Source: Episyrphus balteatus
Lineage: Eukaryota > Arthropoda > Insecta > Diptera > Syrphidae
Length of the DNA: 64,000 nucleotides
Assembly: GCF_945859705.1 (NCBI RefSeq)
Contig: NC_079137.1
Span: forward strand, 36,639,554 to 36,703,553
Reading direction: 5' to 3'
This document shows positions 1 through 11,200 of this stretch, one piece after another; position 1 is the stretch's first letter; every line of letters begins with the position of its first letter. The notes below the pieces were generated by a model. That model was not told the DNA's origin. It made no database searches and was given only the letters and a program-made list of their open reading frames with translations. Made by a program: the position numbers and the translations under genes.

Positions 1-70
1 TTGTAATAAAACTATTGGGTTCTAAGGATATTTTATTTGATTTGACTTTGTTTTGAATTTAAGGATACGC
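1..70 (+). other. Possible 3' end of an upstream hydroxyacid oxidase paralog
   Basis: The first 13 bases (a TTG codon, TAA stop and overlapping AATAAA) are identical to positions 61296-61308, the Leu codon, stop and poly(A) signal of the hydroxyacid oxidase gene in this window. A second 12-base match, ACTTTGTTTTGA, lies at 45-56 here and at 61335-61346 there, at nearly the same distance from the stop. I infer that a related gene may end exactly at the left edge. The tract is short and AT-rich, so chance is not excluded. Confidence 0.3.
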
Positions 71-831
71 GTTATGGCAACAATGGAAGGCGGTAAATTG
101 TTGCATGGTTAAATCGCAGTATCAGTGAAGCATGATTTATGTTGATTTTTCTTTAGTGAAATTGTGAAATACTTTTCAATGCTTGAATTATTGTTGTGTA
201 GCTATAGCTATTTTGAGACTTCAAGATATCATTAATTGAGCTCTATTATGTTCTATTTGTGTGTAGAATTGATTTAATAGTTCCATGATTTCAAGAAAAA
301 AAAAAAAAGATGAAAAGAAAATTTTCAATATTAATATCAAAAATAATGCCATATTTGTTCAAAGTTGTTATAAGTCCAAAATTTAAAAACAATTAAAAGT
401 TCAAAATCAACAATCAGCGATAAAAACATAAATCCTTAATTTTAACAAAAAAATCCCTGAAAAAAAAAACTTGAAACCAATTTAAATAAAATACTTTTTT
501 AAATACTTACCTTTAAGACATTCAATTATAACCCTTGTTTGTCAGCACCATTTTTTTTTTTTCTATAAACGTGGGTCAAAATCGCCCAGAATAACATTTG
601 ATCGTTCGTCATTTTGATATTAATTGGCGAAAAAGTGCGCAGCTGATTTTCAAGAAGCTATTAATTAGTGAAAAATGTGTTGAAAATTTAAAAATATAGT
701 TTGAAAGAAATAGCTCGCAGGAATTTTTTGAGCTAAATAGTTAATAAGATTGATATACTTGATTTTCGAACTTAGAATGGAAAATGACACTTCTGTCTTC
801 AAACTTCAATGGCCCTAAGTAATAGGCCGCA
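71..831. other. AT-rich stretch, nothing recognised
   Basis: No open frame, RNA gene or paired repeat could be supported. The stretch has several A/T homopolymers. Confidence 0.5.
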
Positions 832-2425
832 TTTAGAGAACACTCGATTTTAACAAAAAAACAAAAAAAAATACATCTCACTTCCAAATTAAAAAAGTGC
901 TATAATTTTAAAATCGAATTAGTTACAGGTGATCTGCTTCCAAGCCAATTCCAAACTTAGTGGTTAGATTTATGTTTTATTAATTTCACTGTGTTCGAAA
1001 ATGGAACTTTTTTTCCGACAGAGGGCTCTCATGTCTACTAAAGATAATTCGAGTATGCTGAACACGATGGCGTACTCAGTTTTTCTGGATTAGGTCAAAT
1101 AAGAAAGATTTTTGCGTTTGAAATTTTGTTTGCACATGCCAAAAATGAGGGTATAAAACACCATATATTTTCCAATTTTAAATTTTTTATCGATGTAAAA
1201 TGACGAAAAATCTATTTTTTGAAAAGTATTATTCGTAAAAGAATTTATCGAAAAAAAATGTGTCGAATGACATTTGAAATCATTATTTAAAAAAAAAAAA
1301 ACGTCGATTTTTCTTCAATTTTTCTTGTATTTTTCGTTTTACTTAAATTAAAATGCAGCACTCGGTGGCAACGATTTGATCTTGTGTTTCGGGATAGAAT
1401 ATGGCTTTGTTTACAAATACGAATAGGCAGAACCTACCTACCTACCTACAATATTGGTTAAGCTTAAGAGTGAAAAAAAACTCAAATTTTTAGTTTATAA
1501 AATAAAAAAATTACAAAATGTTTAAATGCAATACATATGTAGGGGAAGTGGGGGGCAAAATCGTTTTCTTACTATGTTGTATGACAAAAAAAAAATAAAA
1601 CTGGCAAAACTTGCAAATGAAAAAGGGGCTTTTGGTACGATCGGCCATGTCTGAAAGTATGAGCAAGTTTTTTTGAAACTCCGAAAAAGTTACGGAAAGG
1701 AAACTTTTGTGATTTTTCAACAAATCATTACAGTTTATGTTAAAAGTAAGTTGCACTTTTAACAGTGAGATAGTTAAAGTTTTAAACTTATTCTTTTTTA
1801 TAATGAAAGTTGGATATTCAAGAGTATTTTTTTGTGAAAGAGTGAATCCCAAAGGTTTGAACCTTAAGAAAAAAAATAGTTTTTGAACTTAAAAAAAAAT
1901 TAAATAAATATATTGATACCATGCCTGATTTTGTAATTAAATATCTACATCTACATATGTATAATATTCCAGAGTACTAACACATAAAAGATGTGTACAA
2001 AAAAATTTTTGAATTTTCGTATAAATTTGTACCTTTATAGTTAAAAAATTTAAGAAAAAGTGAAAAAAAAAGTCGACGTTTTTTGCCATAAAATAATGAT
2101 TTAAAATGTCATTCGACACATTTTTTTTCAAATAACTTCTTTTACGTATAATCCTTCCAAAAAATAGATTTTCCATTATTTTACATCGATACAAAATCAA
2201 AAATTTGGAAAATATATGGTGTTTTATACCCTCATTTTTGGCATGTGCAAACAAAATTTCAAACGCAAAAATCTTTCTTATATGACCTAATCCAGAAAAA
2301 CTGAGTACGCCATCGTGTTCAGCATACTCGAATTAGTAGACATGAGAGCCCTCTGTCGGTTTTTTGAACTATCACAGTGTTTTTATTTGTTTTTTTAAAA
2401 TCGAGTTTTGCTAAATTTCAGTTTT
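832..2425. repeat. Foldback element with ~350-500 bp inverted arms
   Basis: Positions 1011-1330 and about 2035-2360 are near-identical reverse complements. Both contain GACAGAGGGCTCTCATGTCT and the CATGCCAAAAATGAGGGTAT stretch. Weaker similarity, around ACTCGATTTTAA, extends outward to about 832 and 2425, so the outer limits are uncertain. The spacer of about 700 bp has no recognised protein. CACTGTG and CACAGTG sit at 987-993 and 2373-2379, but no target duplication is visible there. It is probably a nonautonomous DNA transposon of the foldback type; family not determined. Confidence 0.75.
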
Positions 2426-4110
2426 AAAAAGGAGAACAAAATTTCTATTTAAAATAAACTAACTTACGCTTTTAAACAAATGACTAACTGTGAAATGATT
2501 TTTAGAAAACTTACAATAACATTTTCAATCTTGATCTTGCAACAATTTCATAGCAAATTTTTTCTGTTTTCTTAGAAGCCTAATTTTTTCCAATTTCGCC
2601 TCCTACTCTTTACAATGGTGAACTACCAAAATAGTAAGTCAGTAACATCCAAACCGAAAAATCTCCTATCCTACGACATATTATATTCTTCTTTGTACTA
2701 CTTATTAAAATTTACATATTTTTGGTACTAATCATTTTTGATAGTTTCAAATTATTTTAAATAAAAAGTTTTGTTAGAAAAATTACATGCATTGCTAATT
2801 CTGACTTTGTCAAAATTGTCTTACACTAACAAGTGAAATGATTAGAAGGTGAATGGTTTGGCTCCTTCCATATGTGCAAAAACTTATAACTTTGAACTTT
2901 CAAAAACTCTTCATAAATATGCTTCTTCCTTTGATAAATAGACTGCTCTTTTTTAAACCAATTTTTGCCTAATGTCTTAACACTTTTTAAACATTCAAAT
3001 TACAACATTATCATTTCGCTAAAATTTTCTCTGTATATGTACCAGGAGGCTGTTTCTAAAGAAGCTACATCAACTACGTCAGCAACATTTACTAAATCCA
3101 CGACCCCAAAGATCAATAGTAAAGCTACATTTAATATTGGGAAATATTGTTTGTTTGTGGTCGGAATAATTCAAAAATAGTAAAATTTTATCTGTGAGCT
3201 AATATTGAAATTTAAAGTCGTTGATGTAGGTAGCTGATGTAATTGATGTAGATCGACGAGAAATAGGCCCCAGGAACATTGTACCTATGTACCTACATTA
3301 ACCCCAAGCATAAATAATAAATTTAAATAAAAACCATACCTTACGAGCAAGATATTTCTTTGCACTTATTGTGTCTTCTAATGGACAGAAAACAACTACA
3401 AAAAAGTGTTTCCTTTGTAATTTATGATTTTTATTTGTTAATGTTGAAATCCTGGAGTAACCACATTCATTGATTTAATTGAAGATCAATGCAATTGGAT
3501 TCCACAGGCAGTGACAAAAAGTATACATACTGTTCGTGTTTGGGTCCTAATTCCAAGAATTTTACAAGCCTTAATTCACTCATACAATTGCTTAAGTCAA
3601 AATTCATAGAAAACAAAACTCCTTTCATTAAGGTTCATTCCTGTACTTCTCAATTCTTAACGCTATCTGAAGCAACGTTGTTTTTTAAATTTATTATTTT
3701 TTTGGGTTACGCGGTCGATTTTTCCTTAAAAATTAAAATTAAGAAAAAAAATCACTTTAACCTACATAATGTAGGTAAGTAGGTTATTTATTAGAAATTA
3801 TTTCCTTTTCAACTACTAAAACTGGTTATCCTTCTTGGTGCTGTCCCTTTGATGCTTATGTAATCGCCTTGGGTATCTTTATCAAAAAGAAGCCGTCATT
3901 TCTCTGCCAAGATTCTAGGTAGGAAAGTATGTGACACTATTCCGCCATACATACCTTACGAATGAACAAACATGACAGTATATTTTTTGGACAACAATCT
4001 TCGAGCTGTGTAAAAATTTGAATGTTTTGTCTCTAAGCAATATTTCTCTATTGGTCCAAAATCACGCACATAAAGGTATAGTCAGTCGGTGAGAGGTGAC
4101 CGTCGAGTTA
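2426..4110. other. Intergenic, nothing recognised
   Basis: AT-rich sequence with small open frames lacking splice context or family motifs. No RNA gene or clear transposon end was seen. Confidence 0.45.
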
Positions 4111-4118
4111 CTTATAGC

Positions 4119-5045
4119 TACGGTGACCATCCGTCCCGGTTTACCCGGGCCTGTCCCGTATTTCTACAGCTTGTCCCGGGTTTTAATTTAAGAAACCCGG
4201 GACGTATAAGTGTCCCGTATTTTGTAATTTGTCCCGTGATTGTCCCGTATTTGCACACTCTCTGATTCTTGTATTCAATATTTTAAATACTTTGTACGGA
4301 AAACAAGAAAACAATGGTTGGGAATTGAATTTTTTCTAATTTTCCGGATAAAGTAATAAGCCTAACATTTTTCTAAGTCTCCAAAGTCAAAAAAACTGTT
4401 GCTGCAATTAAAATTGCCTGGACAAATAAATGGGATTGACAAACGTTTGAAAACTCCACAGGTAAGAATTTCGTTACCTTGGCTGCGTATTGTGCAACGA
4501 AAAGTAAAATTTTCATTTACGATTTCATTGTGCTGGTTTTGTATGAAAATTTTCGTTTCGCCTTTAGACTAGGCTTAATTTTTTTTAAATGTTCTTCAAT
4601 TATTTAGTTCCAGCTGCTGTTTGTAAGTATTCTACACCAGTTAAAATGTTTTTGAATAAAGAACAACATATGGAAGAGTAAAGAACCCAGATAAGTTTTA
4701 AAACTTTTAAGGACATGTTAAAAGTTGTGTTAAAAATCATACAATTTCAAAATCATTTGAAATAAAATTAAAATGTTAAAAAACAGCTCTCCCGATTTTG
4801 ATTAAAAAAATATTTTTTAGAAGTTATTTACAGACATTATGATAAAACCATTTTCTTGATTTGTGATTTCATAAACGACTTAAATGATTTCAACAAAAAC
4901 GCTCCCATAAAAAAGTTTAGGAGATCTTGATATCAAAAATTATGAAAACTCATTTTAAAAAATTTAATTTTTTTTTTTTTAATCAATATTTTCAATGAAT
5001 TTTTTATCTGTCCCGGGTTTCGCTTCCAGAAATATGGCCACCGTA
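4119..5045. mobile_element. Nonautonomous hAT element with TGTCCCG subterminal repeats
   Basis: The 927-bp element is flanked by a perfect 8-bp direct duplication, CTTATAGC, at 4111-4118 and 5046-5053. Its ends are inverted repeats: TACGGTGACCAT at the left and the complement of TACGGTGGCCAT at the right. An 8-bp duplication with short imperfect ends is the hAT signature. The motif TGTCCCG or CCCGGGAC recurs at least six times in the first 140 bp and again near the right end, as expected for transposase-binding subterminal repeats. No transposase frame is present. A degenerate 100-bp inverted repeat near 4480-4577 resembles the element at 19744-20133 and is probably nested. Confidence 0.85.
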
Positions 5046-5053
5046 CTTATAGC

Positions 5054-6054
5054 TTATATAAGGTTAATGGTTAAAATTGGCGTCAAATGAAAGATATTTT
5101 GATACTAGTCGTGTTTTGGTTTTAAATCAGTTCTTAGTTATGTAAACATTTTATACTGTAAACGACAAAAAATGATTAATTGTATTTATTATTTTATTAA
5201 TTCAACTGTCTGTGTAAGCTGCAGCAAACGAATACTTCTGTGCATCCTTATAAGAAATCTTTTCTTTTTGCTTCCCGTGCAAAATTTTACTGAGCTTAGT
5301 TGCCAATAAAACACAGCTAATAAAAAGAAAAAAAAATTAGGTTGCGAGTTTTAATATGGGAATTTATATATGGCAACTCTATTTCAAAGAAAATTATATC
5401 ACATGCATACATTTTTCATATCTTTGTGGTTCAATACAAAAAAAAAAATTAAAATGCCAAACAAAAAAGCAAAACAGTGAAAATATAAAAAAATAATTTA
5501 AGGAATGAGTAGGACTACAAATAGATATGGTAACCCTATTCAAATGAAATAAAAAAAAGTAAAAAAAGAACTTTATGCGCTTAAAGGCTTTAATATACTT
5601 AACTGTAGACGAATCTCTATAAAAACAATGTCTAATGTAAGAGCAAAAGTGCTTGGCAAATCCTTCTCAATTAACACTAAAAACAGACGAGAAGAACAAT
5701 ATCTGATAGAGTTAAAGGCTAAAACATAAATTACATACATATAATGTGAAACCCTCTTTTATCTTAAAAATCTCGGGTGCCATCCCCAAAATACAAGACA
5801 CGAAAATGACTGATACAATATAGAGTCTAATGCACCATCAATTTGGAGCACATTATTAAATTTGATGTTAACAATCATTGTGTAACTTCCTATAGGTAAG
5901 GGTTCATTTAAAAATTGAAAACATATTGATGCAACTTTTCTAAAAGTCCATCAACCATCAATATTTCAAAAAAAAAAAAAAAAATGCCAACTCTTATCAA
6001 ATTCACACTTTATTTTTGATATTGATATGCGATTCATTTCACTTCCATTCCATG
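5054..6054. other. Intergenic, nothing recognised
   Basis: AT-rich with many poly(A) runs. No gene, RNA or paired repeat was identified. Confidence 0.45.
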
Positions 6055-6056
6055 TA

Positions 6057-7039
6057 GAGTCATTTGGGGTAAGATCGCGCAGTGGGTAAGAGCGCGCACT
6101 GCTTATTTCTCGAGTTGTGTCCAAAAAAAACTAAAACTGAAAATGAGGAAATCAGCGCTTAGTAAGACGTCAATAAGTGATAACCTTCGGGAGTGTGTGC
6201 TCAGCTCCATTTTATTTTAAAACAGGCTTGAAAAAATATGACTAAAAACAAAAAAAAAAAAGTTGTGCGGGAAAAGTGTGTGGCTTCGGCGTGGGAGCAT
6301 TATATACCGAAAGTAGCATATATTTTTGAATTGTGCCTATTTATATTTGATTTAAGTCAAAAATTTGTTAGACTTTCTTATATTTTATAATAAATTTGAT
6401 AAATAGAAAAAAAAGTACCTTTGTGGGTAAAATCGCGCAGTCCTTTTGTGGGTAAGAGCGCGCACTTCTTCCCATATTAAACTTTTCTTTTTTCAACAAG
6501 ACAGAGAAATGTCAAACTTGAATCTTGAGAAACGAAGGCTTTTATTCCTTAACTTCAAAAAAGAAAGGCAGTTTTCTTTTAATTTAATTAGAAATATTAT
6601 TTTGTTTGTTTTATTTTGTAAATAAAGTTTAAGTTTTTGTATTTGAACTTAATTTGTTTTTTCTTTTATATTTTCATTAATTTTAGTGAAAACTTGGAAG
6701 TTTTGAAACAAAGTTTTGTTTAACTAAGTATAACATAAAGTTTTTAGAAATTTAGTTTACGTAAACTGTCAAGATTCCTATTAAAACTATGTGCGCGCTC
6801 TTACCCAAGATTTTGCGCGATCTTACCCTGACTTTGGGGTAAGAGTGCGCACATTGACTTCATTTGGTTTTTGTTTATAATCATATGAAATATTTAAACT
6901 AAAAAACTTTTTTTTTGTGTTTTCTTGTTCCCAAAATATAGGTTTATCAAACGTAAAAAACTTTATTCTGATATCTCTTATAGAATCTTCACAATTTTGC
7001 CTTAAAGTGAAAAGTGCGCGCACTTACCCCAACTGACTC
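6057..7039. mobile_element. Two abutting TIR elements with GGGGTAAG/GCGCGCAC ends
   Basis: The outer ends are inverted repeats, GAGTCATTTGGGGTAAGATC at 6057 and the complement of GAGTCAGTTGGGGTAAGTGC ending at 7039, each flanked by TA. The same terminal motif also occurs inside, in both orientations, at about 6785-6833 (…TTACCCTGACT) and immediately at 6830-6855 (GACTTTGGGGTAAG). This suggests an element of about 775 bp joined to a second one of about 210 bp. Further internal copies of GGGTAAGAGCGCGCAC occur at about 6086 and 6450. TA flanks fit Tc1/mariner/pogo-type insertion, but the family is an inference. No transposase is readable. Confidence 0.65.
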
Positions 7040-7041
7040 TA

Positions 7042-8269
7042 ATATTACCTACACGGATGGTGAAATTAATTTTAATTCATATAATAATTTAATCACGTGT
7101 TAACGTATTACATATGTTCACATTTGATTTTTTTTGTTTAAATTTTTCAATGAATATACTCGATTGTTTTATTTTTATTTCCATCATATGCGAGTTATGT
7201 TTTCATTCTAAATGTACTTATACTTTACTTTCCCTTATCTTTATCAGCATTTTAATATAAAACAAAAATAAAACTTTTACAATCTAGACATAGGAAATAG
7301 GCACAAAGAATATTTTTCCAGATGTTATATGATACTTACATTATATATTATGATACTCTTAAGGCTTAATGTAATCAATGTTTTTGATTTATTGCATTTC
7401 ATTCGTTTTATTTTCATAAATTTTCATATAACTTTCAAAAGTTGGACTTTAAACAAAAAAAAAAAAAAAGAATTAAAAATAAGATTCTAAAGATGCACAT
7501 GGTAGTTATTATCTTGATAAAAAAAAAGAGGTTTATTTGTTCTAAAAAAAAAACATACTCTCGAAAAAATGATAAATGTTTTATTTTTTGTTTGCTTATA
7601 TATGTTTAGAATTTCTTCTTATCAATTATTCCCATAGACTAGACATGATATAAACACTTTATACAAGATGCTTTTTTTAAGGTAAAAAAAAGTGCTGCAA
7701 GCTGAGATTTAAACACTTTCCAACGGCAATCGACTCTCCAGTAAATTGAGCATTTTGATAATTCGATACTCGCAGATCTTGGAGAATAACAAGGTTCTCT
7801 AGCAGCTTTGGTTCTAAGCCCTTATTTAGATGATTCAACTCATGCAATAATCGACACCTTTCTTACTTTGACCTTTATTTATGACGATCATCATTCTCAT
7901 TCCATCTTTTTTATCACTCTACCGCTCTCACTCAATCGCAAGTAACTTATACGCTGTTAAGAAAAGTTCTTTGTTTATTTATTTATTTTATCAAGATCAT
8001 GAATATTCCCGTGTAAAAATTCAAGTTAACAAAAAAAAATAACCATTTCCATTAGTCCTCCTGTACCTCAACTTGTTTACTTGTTCACATAATCGTATAT
8101 TATTACCCACGTCCTATACCTTTTAAAGCTCACTTAAGTTGCACATTTTTGATTAAAAATAATTTAATGCACTGCACAACAAACTTTTCATTTATTTTTT
8201 TTTTATTCAAACTTTCCAAAAACTAAACTTTATCCATGTATCCCGTCTATAGAGGATTCCATTAGCAGT
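7042..8269. other. Upstream region of the SLC6 transporter gene
   Basis: No coding sequence was seen. It probably contains the promoter and any 5' noncoding exon of the transporter. TCTATAG at 8246-8252 could be a 3' splice site just before the coding start. A short upstream frame begins at ATG 8236 and stops before the main start codon. Confidence 0.4.
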
Positions 8270-11200
8270 ATGAAACCTGAGTGTGATGCGCTATCGCATA
8301 AAGATAAAAATATTTTTATAGCCGAGAAAGAAATTCTACAACAAACCTCCTACACCAAGGAAAATGACTTGGTAAGGCTTTTTATGTTTTGTATATTTAT
8401 GATTCAAGCTTAATCATTTCCTCATCTCTTTTATTTTTTTGTGCTGAAAATAAAAAAAAAATATAAACTTATCCTTTGCCAACAGGAATCAATGACATGC
8501 ACAACAAGTTCACAGAGTAGTCGAGAAAAATGGGGCAAGGAAATCGAATTCCTTTTGTCCTGCATTGCCCTCTCGGTAGGGCTTGGAAATGTATGGAGAT
8601 TTCCATTTATTGCCTTGGAAAATGGTGGTGGAGCATTTGTCATCCCATACATCATAGTATTGTTGTTAATCGGTAGACCAGTTTATTATATGGAAGTGAT
8701 AATTGGACAGTTTTCAAGTCGCGGCTGTATTGAAGCCTTCGATATGGCACCAATAATGAGAGGTTTAAAAAAAATGTCCTTGGTAAATTTGAAGAAAAAG
8801 GTTTTATGGTTTTCTTAAATTTCTATAGGAATAGCATATGGACAAGTTTACGCCACTGCCTTAGCTACAACTTACTACGCCTGTATAATGGCAATAACTA
8901 TAAAATACTTAGTAGCTTCATTTTCTGTAACACTGCCATGGACCCATTGCCGCCCGGAATGGGGCCCAAAATGTATTGATGCAACAGAAATTGGTCTAAG
9001 CAATCAAACTGGATTTGTTAATAGAACATCATCTGCTGAGATTTATTTCACGTACTAAACTTTTTGTCAATTTTTTATTGTCTATATACAAATTTTGGTT
9101 TCCTTCTGCAGAAAAAGCGTCCTTCGTGAAAAACATGATATCAATGATGGAATTGGTAAACCTAATTGGGATTTGGTTTTATGTCTTGCAGCAGCTTGGC
9201 TTATAATTGGAACAACCCTAGTAAAAGGTTTGTGTAATTTTTAAATATTGAAGGAAACAAATTTTTAATTCAAATTGTTGAAGGTATACGCAGTTCTGGA
9301 AAAGCATCTTACTTTTTGGCAATTTTTCCATATTTTGTGATGATTATATTGCTCTTTAGAGCTATAACACTGCCCGGATCAATTGATGGAATAGTATACT
9401 TTTTGAAACCTCAGTGGAATCAGCTGTTGAATGCAAAGGTAATTATTTTTTTTTGTGTTCAGTTCTAATCTAGGATGGAAAAACATTATGTATATACCGG
9501 GGGCGTACCTTGAGTTGTGGGGGCCCCTGAACAAGACTAAATTTTGGGGTCCCTTTGATATAGAAAATAAGAACAAATAAAAAAGTGTGTAAACGCCCAC
9601 TTATTTTTTTTTTTGGGCCCCTGATTTACCTATCATTTGTTGTTCGCTAATATTATGCAAGTACATTTTTGGCGCCCCAAGATAATATGTAATTTTTCTT
9701 TCAGAAAAACAATTAAATTTTAATTTTTTGGGACCCTTGAGGTAATATTTTTTTTTTATATCACATATTATGTGGCTGGCTACCAATCTACTGAAAAATA
9801 TAATTTGTCTCTCTTGTGTCCGAAGTGATTCATGTCAAATATCTTATCTTTTTGCTTTGATACTTTTATAACCAGTTGGCTTCCCTGCATTGTCTCCTTA
9901 CGGGGACCTGGCGTCTTGGGGGCCCGGGGCACCACCCCAATGGTGTGTACGCCCCTGTTGTAAACATAGCTGGGTCGAAAAGATTTGTACAATTTTTGGG
10001 TGTTCTGTAACTTTATCACTGGCGTTAAATAATAATAAAAAGCACCATGGACTTTGACAGTTCATAAATTGACGGGTAGAAAACAATAAATCAATTAAAT
10101 CATTTCAAATTTCACTTGATGTCACCTTCCCAACAACATCTTAAGACTCAAAGTTTTTACAAGTTTATTAATTCATAAACAAAAAAAAATCGAATCGAAA
10201 TTGTGTTCAGTGAAAAAATGTCTTTTTTTTATTTCTTGCTTCGTTTTAAGGCTTGACCACAACGGAAGGGTATGCGATAGCGGTAATGGTAATTGTATGA
10301 ACAAAAGTCCAATTTGGAACATCAATATTCAGGTGTAGACTTTTTTTCATACAAGTAGTACTCGTACCGCTGCTGCATACCCACAGGTGTGGGAGTGTGG
10401 TCAAGCCTTTAAAACTATACGTACTGTTTTTTCAGTTTTAAATTGATTTTGAATTAAATTTATATGACTTTGAATTTTAGTAGTTATATTCGTTACAGTT
10501 TAATTTTTGTTTTGTTTAGAAAATAAAAAAATGTTCGTTTATTTAAGTGGCGTACTAAGAGCTTAGGTTCAATCGGTCACTATGGCGTATGTGTAACTTT
10601 TTTATTTAAATTTTTGTTGATTTAAAAAAACTTCTCTTTTGCTGGACAACAAAAATAAGGACATGAAATTGGTGGAAAATGTTGCTTCCATAAACATTCA
10701 GCCTTATTGGCATTTACAACTATCAATCGATAGTTGATAAATACTGAAATTATGGGATTTTTAAACCTAATTTATAGGAAAACTGGTCATTTTTTAATGG
10801 AATTTTGTAATTAGATTTCATTTAATAACGGTTAGGACCATTCTCTGCTTTCAAGACTTTTCTTAATTAAGTAATAAGATATCGAAATTTAATTTTTATC
10901 AACTATGGATTGATAGTTGCAAATCGCAATAAGGCTGATTATGTAGTGGACAGTGAAAACCTTACATATATGAATTTCTGATTCTTGTAAACTTTTCATG
11001 GTTATTGAGGCAACAAAAATAAAATATATTAATCATTATATCCCGCATTTATTATGTGGTAAGACACATAATTATATAACAATATAATTATGCTGGAAGT
11101 TTAAGTCTTCTAAATTAATGGGAAGAGGTTACTCATTCATTAGATTTGAAATATCAGATTGAATTAAAAATAAGTTACGATATCACAGCATTACCAGAGC

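Noticed and set aside
987..2379. Transib element or V(D)J-like signal pair
   Set aside because: The CACTGTG/CACAGTG heptamers are there, but no 5-bp target duplication is present, arm homology seems to extend outside, and no transposase or nonamer is evident.
8441..8818. Open frame reading through the second SLC6 exon
   Set aside because: Its start and end lie in introns. Splice sites at 8486 and 8762 give the family-consistent protein.
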